NCBI RefSeq assembly: GCF_028416595.1
Contig: NZ_JAMQKC010000005.1
Location: forward strand, 1 to 64,000
Origin: Aquibacillus salsiterrae
GTDB taxonomy: Bacteria > Bacillota > Bacilli > Bacillales > Amphibacillaceae
DNA: 64,000 bases
Direction: 5' to 3'
The notes below the pieces were generated by a model. It saw only the letters and a program-made list of their open reading frames with translations. It was not told where the DNA came from and searched no databases. This document shows, one piece after another, positions 25,900 through 35,524 of this stretch. A program made the position numbers and the translations under genes. Numbering within the stretch: the first letter of the stretch is position 1; each line of letters opens with the position of its first letter.

Positions 25900-26883
25900 T
25901 TGGTAATTCGCGTTAATGGGTTAGCTAAATCATTTAAAGTAGCAAAACGTTCTAGTGGATTGACTGAAGCATTAAAAGCACTGTTCTATCGAAAGCATAC
26001 AATTGTCCAAGCACTTCAAGATATTTCATTTTCAATTGAGCCTGGTGAAATCGTTGGTTATATTGGTCCAAATGGAGCAGGCAAATCCACAACCATTAAA
26101 GTAATGAGTGGTATCCTTGTCCCCGACCAAGGAACGTGTGAAATTATGGGGTTCACCCCGTGGAAGAACCGGGCTAATTACGTGAAGAACATCGGCGTTG
26201 TTTTTGGCCAAAGATCCCAGCTATGGTGGGATGTTCCTGTTATCGATTCTTTTGAACTATTAAAAGATATCTATAAGGTATCGTATCATGATTATCAAGA
26301 AAACCTAACGATGCTCATCGATTTATTAAATCTAAAAGATATCATACATACACCAGTTAGACAGCTTAGTTTAGGACAGCGAATGCGTTGTGAAATAGCT
26401 GCATCCCTCATCCATAATCCAAAGATACTATTTCTAGACGAACCAACGATTGGTCTAGATGCGGTCTCCAAAATTGCTGTTAGAAAATTCATCCAAGACT
26501 ATGCAAAAGAAAAGAAGGTCACAGTTGTCTTAACGACACATGACATGAGTGACATCGAAGCATTAGCAACCCGTATTATTTTGATTGGCAAAGGACAACT
26601 ATTTTATGACGGTAGCGTTACCACATTGCGCGAATCATATGGCTCACAAAAAATTCTGACGATAGACTATCAAAAAAGCAATGTGGAGCTAGATACATCC
26701 CTACAATCATTGATTTTATCTAAGACTGAAGAAAGAATAATCCTTCGTGTTGATACAAAAACAGCAAATGTTTCTAAGATTATCGGTCAACTTTCCAGCC
26801 AAGTGGAATTAATCGATGTGTCAATTGAAGCAGAACCGATTGAGGACATTATTATAAAATTGTATAAGGAATATCAGATATGA
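25900..26883 (+). CDS. ABC-2-type transporter ATPase
   Basis: A 327-residue ATP-binding protein. Walker A is GPNGAGKST (residues 56-64), signature LSLGQRMR, Walker B ILFLDEPTIGLD, H-loop TTHDM. A C-terminal extension of about 90 residues follows, as in the Nod/drug-exporter ATPases. The start is TTG at 25900 with AAGGCGG upstream; no ATG fits. It is the first of three genes: the permease start overlaps its stop codon by 4 bp. This three-gene type is an exporter of unknown substrate, and its place inside an arabinan island is unexplained. Confidence 0.88.
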   Translation: MVIRVNGLAKSFKVAKRSSGLTEALKALFYRKHTIVQALQDISFSIEPGEIVGYIGPNGAGKSTTIKVMSGILVPDQGTCEIMGFTPWKNRANYVKNIGVVFGQRSQLWWDVPVIDSFELLKDIYKVSYHDYQENLTMLIDLLNLKDIIHTPVRQLSLGQRMRCEIAASLIHNPKILFLDEPTIGLDAVSKIAVRKFIQDYAKEKKVTVVLTTHDMSDIEALATRIILIGKGQLFYDGSVTTLRESYGSQKILTIDYQKSNVELDTSLQSLILSKTEERIILRVDTKTANVSKIIGQLSSQVELIDVSIEAEPIEDIIIKLYKEYQI

Positions 26884-27683
26884 AACCTTATTATTCCGTT
26901 CTAAGACTACGACTTGTCCACGGAATGCAATATCGTTCAGCAGCTTTTGCTGGGATGGCAACCCAGTTTTTCTGGGGATTTATGTACATTATGATTTTTG
27001 AAGCTTTTTTTAGCCATACAAATAGTAACCCACCAATGACTTTGGAACAAGTGGTGGCCTACATTTGGCTCCAACAGGCGTTTCTTGCGTTAATTGCCTT
27101 GTGGTTTAGAGATAATGAAATTTTTGACTTGATTACGAAAGGTAATATTGCTTATGAGTTATGTAGACCATGTGACCTATATGGCTTTTGGTATGCTAAA
27201 TTACTCGCACAACGAATCTCTGCTGCGCTTTTAAGATCAATTCCTATATTACTTGTTGTTTTTATACTACCAGAGCCATATCGATTAACGATACCCGAAA
27301 ATATCGAAACCTTGCTATTGTTCGTCATGACGATGTTTGTTGGTTTATTTATCCTTGTAGCAATTTCCATGTTCATTTACATTAGTGTTTTTTTAACGAT
27401 GTCACCAACCGGCTCTCTCCTTATGCTTGGAGTTGTTGGTGAATTTTTTGCCGGGTTAATTATCCCAATCCCATTTATGCCAGACTGGCTACAAGCAATC
27501 GCCTATGCCCTACCTTTTCGGTGGACAATGGACTTTCCTTTCCGCATTTATTCCAGTAACATTTCTGAAACGGACGCTTGGGTTGGCTTAGGCATACAAC
27601 TAGTTTGGCTATTTGTGCTAGTTAGTCTCGGACGAATTGCACTAAAAGGTGCACTAAACAAAGTAGTAGTTCAGGGGGGCTAG
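26880..27683 (+). CDS. ABC-2-type permease, first subunit
   Basis: A 267-residue integral membrane protein with about six hydrophobic segments. It resembles the ABC-2 membrane family once called DUF990, in which an ATPase is followed by two unlike permeases of about 260 residues. ATG overlaps the ATPase stop (ATGA). It should form a heterodimeric membrane channel with the next protein. Confidence 0.8.
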   Translation: MKPYYSVLRLRLVHGMQYRSAAFAGMATQFFWGFMYIMIFEAFFSHTNSNPPMTLEQVVAYIWLQQAFLALIALWFRDNEIFDLITKGNIAYELCRPCDLYGFWYAKLLAQRISAALLRSIPILLVVFILPEPYRLTIPENIETLLLFVMTMFVGLFILVAISMFIYISVFLTMSPTGSLLMLGVVGEFFAGLIIPIPFMPDWLQAIAYALPFRWTMDFPFRIYSSNISETDAWVGLGIQLVWLFVLVSLGRIALKGALNKVVVQGG

Positions 27684-27687
27684 CGCA

Positions 27688-28470
27688 ATGTTTATTTTCG
27701 GAAAATACTTAAGCATTTTATTAAAAGCTCAAATGCAATATCGCGTGTCCTTTTTACTATTATCGTTTGGACAATTCTTCGTTCCGTTTTCTGTTTTCGC
27801 AGGTTTGTATTTCTTATTCGAACAGTTTGGCCAGATTAAAGGATGGAGCTTTTATGAGGTTGGGCTTTGCTTTGCCATTATTCACATGGCATTTGCGATT
27901 AGTGAATGCTTTGGGAGAGGCTTTGATTCCTTCTCTCAGCTTGTCGCAAGTGGAGATTTTGATCGTTTACTTGTCCGTCCACGAAGTACGGTGTTACAAG
28001 TATTAGGCTCTAAATTTGAATTTACTCGAATCGGAAGGTTATTGCAAAGCTTGACCGTTCTTATTATTGTTCTCGTCCATATCGAGATTGACTGGACTAT
28101 TGCCAAAGTAATTACGATGATGCTGATGGTTGTAAGTGGGGTATTTATTTTTGTTGGAATTTTCATTCTTGCCGCAACCCTTTGCTTTTGGACGATCCAA
28201 GCAATCGAAGTCGCAAATATTTTTACCGATGGAGGTAGGGAAATCGCACAGTATCCATTAGATATTTATAAAAAATGGGTGACGCGGTTCTTCACATTCG
28301 TTATCCCATTTGCGACAACAAACTATATACCACTAAACTATTTGCTAGGTAAAACTGATAGCTCGGACCTTTTCTATGTATTTATCCCACTTGCCGGCAT
28401 TTTGTTTATCCTTCCATGTTTACTAATTTGGCATTATGGTGTAAAGCATTACCGATCAACAGGATCATAA
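27688..28470 (+). CDS. ABC-2-type permease, second subunit
   Basis: A 260-residue membrane protein with about six hydrophobic segments and the characteristic loop SGDFDRLLVRPRS between the second and third segments, equivalent to KGNIAYELCRPCD in the first subunit. GGGGGG precedes its ATG, four bases after the previous stop. Last gene of the three-gene operon. Substrate unknown; export is the usual direction for this family. Confidence 0.8.
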   Translation: MFIFGKYLSILLKAQMQYRVSFLLLSFGQFFVPFSVFAGLYFLFEQFGQIKGWSFYEVGLCFAIIHMAFAISECFGRGFDSFSQLVASGDFDRLLVRPRSTVLQVLGSKFEFTRIGRLLQSLTVLIIVLVHIEIDWTIAKVITMMLMVVSGVFIFVGIFILAATLCFWTIQAIEVANIFTDGGREIAQYPLDIYKKWVTRFFTFVIPFATTNYIPLNYLLGKTDSSDLFYVFIPLAGILFILPCLLIWHYGVKHYRSTGS

Positions 28471-28559
28471 TTTATTATACAGCCCCGGACACTAAAGGGA
28501 ATAATTTGACGTGCTAAATCAGTAGATAAGTTTAACTATTTGAGTGTACAAATGAGAGA

Positions 28560-28587
28560 CAGTCACATAAACTAGTTTATGTGACTG
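28560..28587. repeat. Perfect 28-bp palindrome
   Basis: Two perfect 14-bp arms, CAGTCACATAAACT and AGTTTATGTGACTG, without a loop or T run. Its core (GTCACATAAA/TTTATGTGAC) is the same motif as in the degenerate array at 6945-7228. It lies between the convergent ABC-2 and GH43 genes and may serve as a weak bidirectional terminator or a protein site. Confidence 0.7.
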
Positions 28588-28686
28588 AAATTAAACAACA
28601 ACAACAGCAAAAACCATAAAATTTATAGAGCATATATCAGCCCATAAAATAAATCAATTAAATAATAACTCTACAATTAACTCAAA

Positions 28687-31251
28687 CTATTTATTTCCGT
28701 TTGCTAAACCCTCAATCTCCGAAGTTGAAAGAACACCTTGATAAATCTTTAACTCATCAATCATGCCCTTAAATGGCGGATCCCACCAGTTTACACCTAA
28801 TCCAAAGGTTAGACCATCCGATGTGAATACATTAGGAAAATTATCTCCCGTAAATTTCTTGTTTCCATCAATATATACAGATACTTTTCCACTATCAACA
28901 GTCATTGCCAGATGAGTCCATTTATTTTTTCCAACAGTTAATCCAGTTGAAGCGTCATACCAGCTTGAGCTCCCTGACCAAACCATTGTATTGTCATCAA
29001 CAGGACCATTTAGGACAAAGCTTATCCAATTTTCAGAATTTCTAGCACCAAAGAACGTCGTTGTAAAAGGTGTTATCTGTTCCGGATTTACCCAGTAGGA
29101 TACAGAATAAGAGTTACTTGATATTAAACCACTAGGTAAGCGCACACCAGACTGACCATTAAAAACGGCAGCTTTTCCAGATTCACCAGGAGAATAGGAT
29201 ATGGACCCACCTGTATTGTTAATTCGATCACCGGTTACGTTACCCTCACCAAAGTCACCTGCTGTATCACTTAAATTATCCTCAAATGCAAAGTAAGCAA
29301 CTAATTCTGTCTTTTTGTTAGGTAAAATAGTTACTTCAAAACTCTTTGTTTTGGATTCATCACCCTTGGTAACTGTTGCTGTAAGAGTCGCAGTTACATT
29401 CTCTGAACTTGCATCTGGACGGTTAACCTCACCGGTTGAGGATATTATATTCTCATCTGAACTTTCCCAAGTAATAGTTGTACCTTGAATTGCTTCTGTC
29501 GGAAGTTCTAAATCCTCGGTAACATTATTGGTTCCCTTGAGCTTTAAATCGTCAACTATTCTACTTACCACATCCTCATCGGAAAAAATCGGCATTTTAC
29601 TTCCCCAGACAGTAACACCTTCATTCGATACCGCTGTAAATGTCATAACATACTGTTCGGAAGCAGGGTCCCATTGTTTAACAAACACCCCTTCATAAGT
29701 GAATTTATTTATTTTTAATTCCACGTAATAATCATCAACTTTTTTCCATGTTCCATCAAAAGCACCAGAAATAGTACTATTATCGTTCAATACAACTAAT
29801 TCTGACTTTTTAATTCGATCAGTTGTATCTTTTCCGTGATTAATGAATTTATAGGAACCGGTAATTTCATCATTAGTTACTTTTGATAATTCATCCCTTG
29901 TTGTATAGCTATAAGGTGCAACTACTGGCCAATCACTTTTATTCATGAACAATGGATGAACACGAGTACCAAATGCTTCACCTCTGTTAGGAAAACGAGT
30001 ATGGAAGGCAATAAACTTTTTATCTAGTTGTTCGTCATAAAGAACAGAATTATGCCCCGGTGAAACGTAACCGACACCGATTCCTTTTCCTGGTTCACCT
30101 AACTTACGATCAAACAAGAAGTTACCCATTAGCTTGTTGCCGTATAGTACATTGCTTGCACCTCTTGATAACACTGCATTTTGACCCTTGGCATCTAAAT
30201 ATGGGCCAATTGGACTTTTAGATCGGAATACTCTCATATTATAACCACCATCAGCACCTAACCACCCGTATGTTACATATAGATAGAAGTATTTTGTTTC
30301 TTCATCATAAATAACATAGGGTCCTTCACCTGATTCACCGTATCCACCAGAAATTTTCGTTCCAAAATAGCTATCAATTAATCTTCCGTCCTCTGTCTCA
30401 CCATCTACCCCTGGATAAATGCCTTGCCCTGTTTCCTCATCAATCTCTAAGGCAAAAATCCCGCCTGACCAAGAGCCATAAACCATCCACAGTTTACCCT
30501 TTGTGTCATAAAACAAATTTGCGTCGATTGCGTTTGGATAGATTTGATTGTTATAAGAATCGTCTCTGTTAAACCAATCATCATTAGCCCCTGTTAGAGA
30601 TCCTTGATCAATCAAGCTTTGAATATTTGTATTCGTCCACTTTTTGTCCACTTTACTATTTTTATCGTATGCCTCATCTTGTGTAAATCCAGAGTAAACA
30701 ACTGTATCTACGTATTGATAAGGCCCTTCAATATTTTTAGATACAGCATACCCAATTGCTGAACGAATATAGGTGGAAGATACACTGTAATAAATCATGT
30801 ATGCACCTTTCGTTCCATCCCCATTTACATAATTATCATTCCAAAAAATGTCTGCTGCCCATACAGCAAATCCACCTTTACTATCTGCATCATCTTGTCC
30901 TGCCCATTGAAATGATTCCGCTAAATTTTCAGGTAAGTTACCGTACAGTTTATTATTAGTCGTTGCATAACCATTTGTAAATCTAGTCCAGTTCATCAGG
31001 TCTTTTGATTTTGCTGCCTCGATATGGGTTCCAAATACATAATACATATCATCCGCTTTAATAATTGATGGATCATGGACCGAGACAGGCTTAAATTGTG
31101 GAGTATCAACTTGTTCATTGGATAGTAAAGTATCATTCTCTGATTTTTCTTTTTTTATCGGATTATTATCGTTCATAACTAGACTGACTATGGTTGTTAA
31201 GACAACGATTGAAATGACTAGGATTGTTGTTTTTATAAATTTATTACTCAT
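28687..31251 (-). CDS. Surface endo-arabinanase-like GH43 with Ig-like and LamG domains
   Basis: An 854-residue protein. N-terminal basic/hydrophobic segment (residues 4-26) without a clear cleavage site, so signal anchor or signal peptide. The GH43 five-bladed propeller spans about 55-460. The catalytic residues are Asp60 in VHDPSII, Asp243 in AIDANLFYD and Glu309 in SGEGPYV; the pattern matches endo-1,5-alpha-L-arabinanases of the Abn2 type. Then come a C-terminal beta domain, an Ig-like/cadherin-like domain (about 560-650) and a LamG lectin-like domain (about 655-850, ISYSPGESGKAAVF). It should cut the alpha-1,5 arabinan backbone outside the cell. It is 36 bp downstream of the other GH43 gene, probably one operon. 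Confidence 0.88.
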   Translation of the reverse strand: MSNKFIKTTILVISIVVLTTIVSLVMNDNNPIKKEKSENDTLLSNEQVDTPQFKPVSVHDPSIIKADDMYYVFGTHIEAAKSKDLMNWTRFTNGYATTNNKLYGNLPENLAESFQWAGQDDADSKGGFAVWAADIFWNDNYVNGDGTKGAYMIYYSVSSTYIRSAIGYAVSKNIEGPYQYVDTVVYSGFTQDEAYDKNSKVDKKWTNTNIQSLIDQGSLTGANDDWFNRDDSYNNQIYPNAIDANLFYDTKGKLWMVYGSWSGGIFALEIDEETGQGIYPGVDGETEDGRLIDSYFGTKISGGYGESGEGPYVIYDEETKYFYLYVTYGWLGADGGYNMRVFRSKSPIGPYLDAKGQNAVLSRGASNVLYGNKLMGNFLFDRKLGEPGKGIGVGYVSPGHNSVLYDEQLDKKFIAFHTRFPNRGEAFGTRVHPLFMNKSDWPVVAPYSYTTRDELSKVTNDEITGSYKFINHGKDTTDRIKKSELVVLNDNSTISGAFDGTWKKVDDYYVELKINKFTYEGVFVKQWDPASEQYVMTFTAVSNEGVTVWGSKMPIFSDEDVVSRIVDDLKLKGTNNVTEDLELPTEAIQGTTITWESSDENIISSTGEVNRPDASSENVTATLTATVTKGDESKTKSFEVTILPNKKTELVAYFAFEDNLSDTAGDFGEGNVTGDRINNTGGSISYSPGESGKAAVFNGQSGVRLPSGLISSNSYSVSYWVNPEQITPFTTTFFGARNSENWISFVLNGPVDDNTMVWSGSSSWYDASTGLTVGKNKWTHLAMTVDSGKVSVYIDGNKKFTGDNFPNVFTSDGLTFGLGVNWWDPPFKGMIDELKIYQGVLSTSEIEGLANGNK

Positions 31252-31287
31252 ATCCCTAACTCCTTTCTATTCTAGTTTGTTATTCTA

Positions 31288-32880
31288 CTATATCTTTTGC
31301 TTTCTTCTTCTAATCTTCCAATTTACCACAATAAAAATAATAACCGTTATACCTACTACTAAAGAAAAAATTAAATAGACTGATTGTCTTTGTTCCCCCG
31401 ATTGGTCAATAGGGGATGTATTTGGTGACTTTGCAAGTCTAAAAGTACTATTTATTTTTAATTCTTCACTGTTTACTTTGCTTAATGCTAAGTTTCCATC
31501 TCCAGAATTAGTAAGGTATAATTCTGGTTCTCTATAGGATTGATAGGATAACCAATTTTCATTAGCTAAACCCTCTATTATCTTAAATGTGGCCTCATCG
31601 TTAAACCTCATCGAACCATCATGTTTTGCTAAAACAACTTCATCACCTTGAATCTTTAAATAGTATCCCGGTTGTGTCTCTGCTTGGAATGATACATAAC
31701 CTTCCCCATCTGACGCTAAACCAGGAACGATATACCACATAAAATTATTTCTGTTCTTTAACAATTCATTTATTTTAATCGAATCATTTAAATAGGCAAC
31801 AAATCGGTTATCTTCGCTGTATGATTGGATGAATTGACTTTCACCTGTAATACCTGATGCAGTTGGAATAATTGGATTTATTGTACCATCATTGTTAAAC
31901 ACCACTTTTTCGAGCGATACCGATCTCCGATACTGACCACCTGTTGGTAAGGCACTAGTATGGTAAAAAATATACCATTCATCTTTATACTCAATAATTG
32001 CTGGATGGCTTGTGTTACTTCCACTTCGATCATTTATACCTTTTGTTAACGACCTCATTAATGGACCTTCGTACTTCCATGGCCCTGTAGGACTATTACT
32101 CACAGCATATCCAAGTAATTCAGGGTAGTTCATCGCAAAAGCTAGATAGTACTTATCACTTTTCTTAAATATCCAAGGCCCCTCCGTAAATGCACCTGGA
32201 ATACCTTTGATTTCGACACGCTTAATTTCTCCATCAATCTCTATCATACTTTCTTTTAATTTCACATAATACAAATTCGTATTTCCCCAATATAAATACG
32301 CTTGTCCATCATCATCTACAAAGACAGTTGGATCAATATCATCCCAAGCTTGCTTCCCCATAAACTCAGGGCTTGCCGTCATACTATTGCTAATCAATGG
32401 CTTCCCAATAGCGTCAGTAAATCCTTTGGCAGGACTGTCAGAAACTGCGACGCCAATTGCATAACCAGGGTCATCTGGATCACCATTTAATACAGTCGTG
32501 TACCAATAAAACTTTCCATTTCTTTCAATTGCCTGCGAAGCCCATGCCGAATCATTTATTGCCCAATTAAAGACTTGTCGAGACATAGAACTTTCTAACG
32601 TCCAGTCTTGTAAATTTGATGAAGAATAAATATTCCACTCTTTAAGTACAAAAAAGTTATCGTTCTTATTGGCTTGATCATGACCTACGTACAGGTAAAC
32701 TTTGTCACCATAAACTAATACGGCCGGATCTGCAGTAAATTCCGTTTTTATAATTGGATTATCAGCAAATGAAGCAGATGGAAATATAAATACAGTAAAT
32801 ACAACGACTAGTAATAAAAAGACTAGTCTTTTCCCAATAAAATTATAGTTCTTCCTATCAATGTGGTTGTTGAGATCCAT
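31288..32880 (-). CDS. Secreted, membrane-anchored GH43 arabinosidase with AbfB-like domain
   Basis: A 530-residue protein. Signal peptide ends near ASFAD (residue 40). The GH43 domain has Asp51 (FTADPAVLV), Asp183 (DDIDPTVF) and Glu233 (FTEGPW). A beta-trefoil of the AbfB/CBM42 kind follows (about 365-480, GYYLKIQGDEVVLAKHDGS), which binds arabinofuranosyl side chains. The C-terminus is a 21-residue hydrophobic helix followed by WKIRRRKQK, so the enzyme is anchored with its catalytic part outside. SPNTSP before the helix vaguely recalls a sortase motif but lacks the leading Leu. Probably releases arabinose or oligosaccharides at the surface. Start has AAAGGTGATC upstream. Confidence 0.85.
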   Translation of the reverse strand: MDLNNHIDRKNYNFIGKRLVFLLLVVVFTVFIFPSASFADNPIIKTEFTADPAVLVYGDKVYLYVGHDQANKNDNFFVLKEWNIYSSSNLQDWTLESSMSRQVFNWAINDSAWASQAIERNGKFYWYTTVLNGDPDDPGYAIGVAVSDSPAKGFTDAIGKPLISNSMTASPEFMGKQAWDDIDPTVFVDDDGQAYLYWGNTNLYYVKLKESMIEIDGEIKRVEIKGIPGAFTEGPWIFKKSDKYYLAFAMNYPELLGYAVSNSPTGPWKYEGPLMRSLTKGINDRSGSNTSHPAIIEYKDEWYIFYHTSALPTGGQYRRSVSLEKVVFNNDGTINPIIPTASGITGESQFIQSYSEDNRFVAYLNDSIKINELLKNRNNFMWYIVPGLASDGEGYVSFQAETQPGYYLKIQGDEVVLAKHDGSMRFNDEATFKIIEGLANENWLSYQSYREPELYLTNSGDGNLALSKVNSEELKINSTFRLAKSPNTSPIDQSGEQRQSVYLIFSLVVGITVIIFIVVNWKIRRRKQKI

Positions 32881-32954
32881 ATGTTAAGATCACCTTTCAA
32901 TTCTATTTATTCCATCTCTTTATTGTAATGAATACGCATTGAAGACGTAGATAG

Positions 32955-32990
32955 TTCAAAACCACCAAATCTAATTTTGGTGGTTTTGAA
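32955..32990 (-). terminator. Terminator of the eight-gene transport operon
   Basis: Perfect 15-bp arms TTCAAAACCACCAAA (32955-32969) and TTTGGTGGTTTTGAA (32976-32990), 12 bp beyond the last binding-protein gene. Confidence 0.85.
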
Positions 32991-33001
32991 TCTTTTAAAT
33001 A

Positions 33002-34456
33002 TTAGTAGTTTAGCTCCTCAATCGCTGCTTGTCTGTATTCATTTATTTTATCCGTTAAATCTTGTGCTATATCATAAGCATTTACTTCACCATTAACAAC
33101 TGCCAGCTCTACGTCCCCATATTCTCCACCAAAGTAAACTTCATCTAGGAATGTTTGGAAACCAGGTTGAGCCGCACCACCTAATGGCACTGGTTCTTTC
33201 GCTCTTGCTAAGAAATCATCATAGTATTTTTCTTCTGGTAGAAGCGCTCTTAATCCACTCCAAATGTCTTCATCTTCGATTAAAGGAAGTCCATCTGGAT
33301 GTTCGAAAACTAATGTTCCATCATCATTTTTCAAAGTTTGGAATGCTTCTAATTTAGCTTCCCAACCTTCTTTTCCCCAACCCATGAACTTAAGCAACTC
33401 ATAGGCTTCTCTTGGGTATTCTGTTGCAGAAGAGATTGTACCGAAATCAACAAAGGCTGGTTTACGATTTGTTTCTGCATTATCACCTTTTGGTACAGTA
33501 TAAGGTACCCATTTAATACCTTTATCGATAAACTCAGGTTGTTTAAACAAACCTACTGTCCACCATGCATCTAACTGCATCGCCACACGACCAGTACTTG
33601 CTGCCCATAGTAAACGGTCACCAAATGCTGCTTCTGCCTCATCTGTGTCAAAGAAAGGAGCATGTACTCCACTTCGTACAAATTCTGCACGTTGGGTTAC
33701 GGCATCTGCCCAGTCTCCTGTCAAGTCGTATTTTTCACCATCAAAGCCAAATTCCGTAAGTGCATCTAGATTTACAATTGGAGCGATTGTAAGCAATTTA
33801 GTAAATGTGTTGTATCCGAAAATACCCTCTTCCGGAACAGTCATTTGTTGAATTAAGTCAATCATCTCGCTGTAAGTCCAGTCAGGTGATGGCATTTCTA
33901 CGTTTTGTTTTTTGAATAAGTTTTCATCCAGGAACACTGTGTAAGGTAAATTGGTAACTGGTGCTGCAAGTTTTCTTTCCCCGTCAAAATAACCTTGTAC
34001 TTTTAATGAACTTAAAATATTCTCTGATTCAGGATCCGCTTCAAAATATTGTGTCATGTCACCAAGCCAGCCATTTCTAATAGCGACGTCTACGTTACCT
34101 AGATACCAGAATACATCTGGGAGTTGACCAGTACTTGCTAAGTTCGTTAAGTTATCATTCCACCCTTGAAACTCGACTGGAACAATTTCTACTGTAATGT
34201 TCGGATATTTTTCCATAAACTTTTCAGCTAGGAAGTTGTTCAAATCTGCATTTGCCCAGCTAGCATATGTTAAAGTAATCTCTTCACCTGTCATCGGAGC
34301 AAGTCCTGCTTCTCCATCTGCTTGACTTTCGGTTGTTTCTGTTTGTTCACTGCCACTACCGCTATCCTGTGTTTCATCGCCACCATCATCTTTGGAACAA
34401 CCAGCAAATATTAACACGAGAAAAACCGCAAGCAATAAGCCTAAAAACCTTTTCAT
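33002..34456 (-). CDS. ABC importer sugar-binding lipoprotein
   Basis: About 484 residues from the ATG at 34456 (GGGGG nine bases upstream; an earlier GTG at 34462 is possible). A lipoprotein signal with lipobox LIFAGC, then a low-complexity acidic/Ser/Gln linker, then a MalE-like family 1 solute-binding fold (LTYASWANADLNNFL, PDVFWYLGN, PYTVPKGDN). It would be tethered to the membrane by Cys-linked lipid and bring an oligosaccharide to a MalF/MalG-type permease. Last gene of the operon, right after its likely permease pair. Specificity unknown; arabino-oligosaccharides are inferred from context. Confidence 0.9.
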   Translation of the reverse strand: MKRFLGLLLAVFLVLIFAGCSKDDGGDETQDSGSGSEQTETTESQADGEAGLAPMTGEEITLTYASWANADLNNFLAEKFMEKYPNITVEIVPVEFQGWNDNLTNLASTGQLPDVFWYLGNVDVAIRNGWLGDMTQYFEADPESENILSSLKVQGYFDGERKLAAPVTNLPYTVFLDENLFKKQNVEMPSPDWTYSEMIDLIQQMTVPEEGIFGYNTFTKLLTIAPIVNLDALTEFGFDGEKYDLTGDWADAVTQRAEFVRSGVHAPFFDTDEAEAAFGDRLLWAASTGRVAMQLDAWWTVGLFKQPEFIDKGIKWVPYTVPKGDNAETNRKPAFVDFGTISSATEYPREAYELLKFMGWGKEGWEAKLEAFQTLKNDDGTLVFEHPDGLPLIEDEDIWSGLRALLPEEKYYDDFLARAKEPVPLGGAAQPGFQTFLDEVYFGGEYGDVELAVVNGEVNAYDIAQDLTDKINEYRQAAIEELNY

Positions 34457-34494
34457 TTTCACATACCCCCAGTTTATTTTATATTACGGTGTGT

Positions 34495-35496
34495 TTATTC
34501 ACCGGTAATACCTGTACGATCGACACTTTCAACAAAGTATCTTTGCAAGAAAAAGTAAACAATAAGTAACGGCAGAATGCTAATAACTGTTCCCGCCATT
34601 TTAATACCTTCATTAATTTTGTTCGGACTATTTTCCGTAACTGGATACATCGTTTGGTAATTTTGTTCAAACTGTTGAAGCTGCAACAATATAGTTGTTA
34701 ATTCATTTTTTGAACTAGTCAAATATAGCGTTGTTAAATAAGTTTCATTCCAATACCAAACAAACGAGAATAGAAAGGAGACGATAAAAGCCGGAACAGC
34801 CATTGGAATAGCAATTTTTATAAAACTAGTTAATTGGCTAGCTCCATCAACCTCAGCTGCTTCATATAAAGACTTTGGCGTCTGCATGAAGAACTGGTAA
34901 AAAATTAGGATGAAGATCGCACTATTAAACCCTTGGCCTAAAGCAGCAGGTATAATAAAAGCATTCAATGACCCTGTCAACTCTAGTGTGCTAAGCAACC
35001 GATATGTCGGCATCATCAATATTTGCGGTGGTATAATAAAGCTAAAAATCATCAATCCAAATAATAACTTCTTTAATGGAAATTCAAATCTAGCAAAACC
35101 ATATCCTACCAATGACGCAACAATCACTTGAAATATAGTAGGAACTAACGCAATTAACATACTACCAGTAAACGACTCTCGCATATTCATGACCGAGAAG
35201 GCTTGTTTATAGTTTTTCGTATACAAGTCTGTTGGTATCCACTTCACGGACATATCCAACAAGTCTGATAGCGACTTCATACTAGTAATAAACATATAGA
35301 GCATTGGGTACAAGTAAACAAAACCAATACTAACTAACAACGTGTAGATAACGAATTTCATGATAAAGCCTTTTCGATCATTGAAACCAAATAGAAATCT
35401 CGCTAATCTTGCTTTACCTAATCGCCATTTTTCCTTGTAGCTAAGATCACTGTTTGTTAAGACCGTATAAAAGGATCTTGCTTTTGACATTGCCAT
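34495..35496 (-). CDS. Sugar ABC importer permease (MalG type)
   Basis: A 333-residue membrane protein with six segments after a 40-residue cytoplasmic N-terminus (FYTVLTNSDLSYKEKWRLGK). The EAA loop that contacts the ATPase is EAAEVDGASQLTSFIKIAIP. It ends close to RTGITGE, as MalG-like subunits do. GGGGGG six bases upstream of the ATG. It pairs with the 35525 permease and the lipoprotein that follows. Confidence 0.9.
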   Translation of the reverse strand: MAMSKARSFYTVLTNSDLSYKEKWRLGKARLARFLFGFNDRKGFIMKFVIYTLLVSIGFVYLYPMLYMFITSMKSLSDLLDMSVKWIPTDLYTKNYKQAFSVMNMRESFTGSMLIALVPTIFQVIVASLVGYGFARFEFPLKKLLFGLMIFSFIIPPQILMMPTYRLLSTLELTGSLNAFIIPAALGQGFNSAIFILIFYQFFMQTPKSLYEAAEVDGASQLTSFIKIAIPMAVPAFIVSFLFSFVWYWNETYLTTLYLTSSKNELTTILLQLQQFEQNYQTMYPVTENSPNKINEGIKMAGTVISILPLLIVYFFLQRYFVESVDRTGITGE

Positions 35497-35524
35497 TCAC
35501 TTCCCCCCCTTTCTAGGCCCTGTG

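Noticed and set aside
32400-32520. LPxTG cell-wall anchor in the window's surface proteins
   Set aside because: No true LPxTG followed by a hydrophobic helix was found; the nearest is the degenerate SPNTSP in the GH43 protein.
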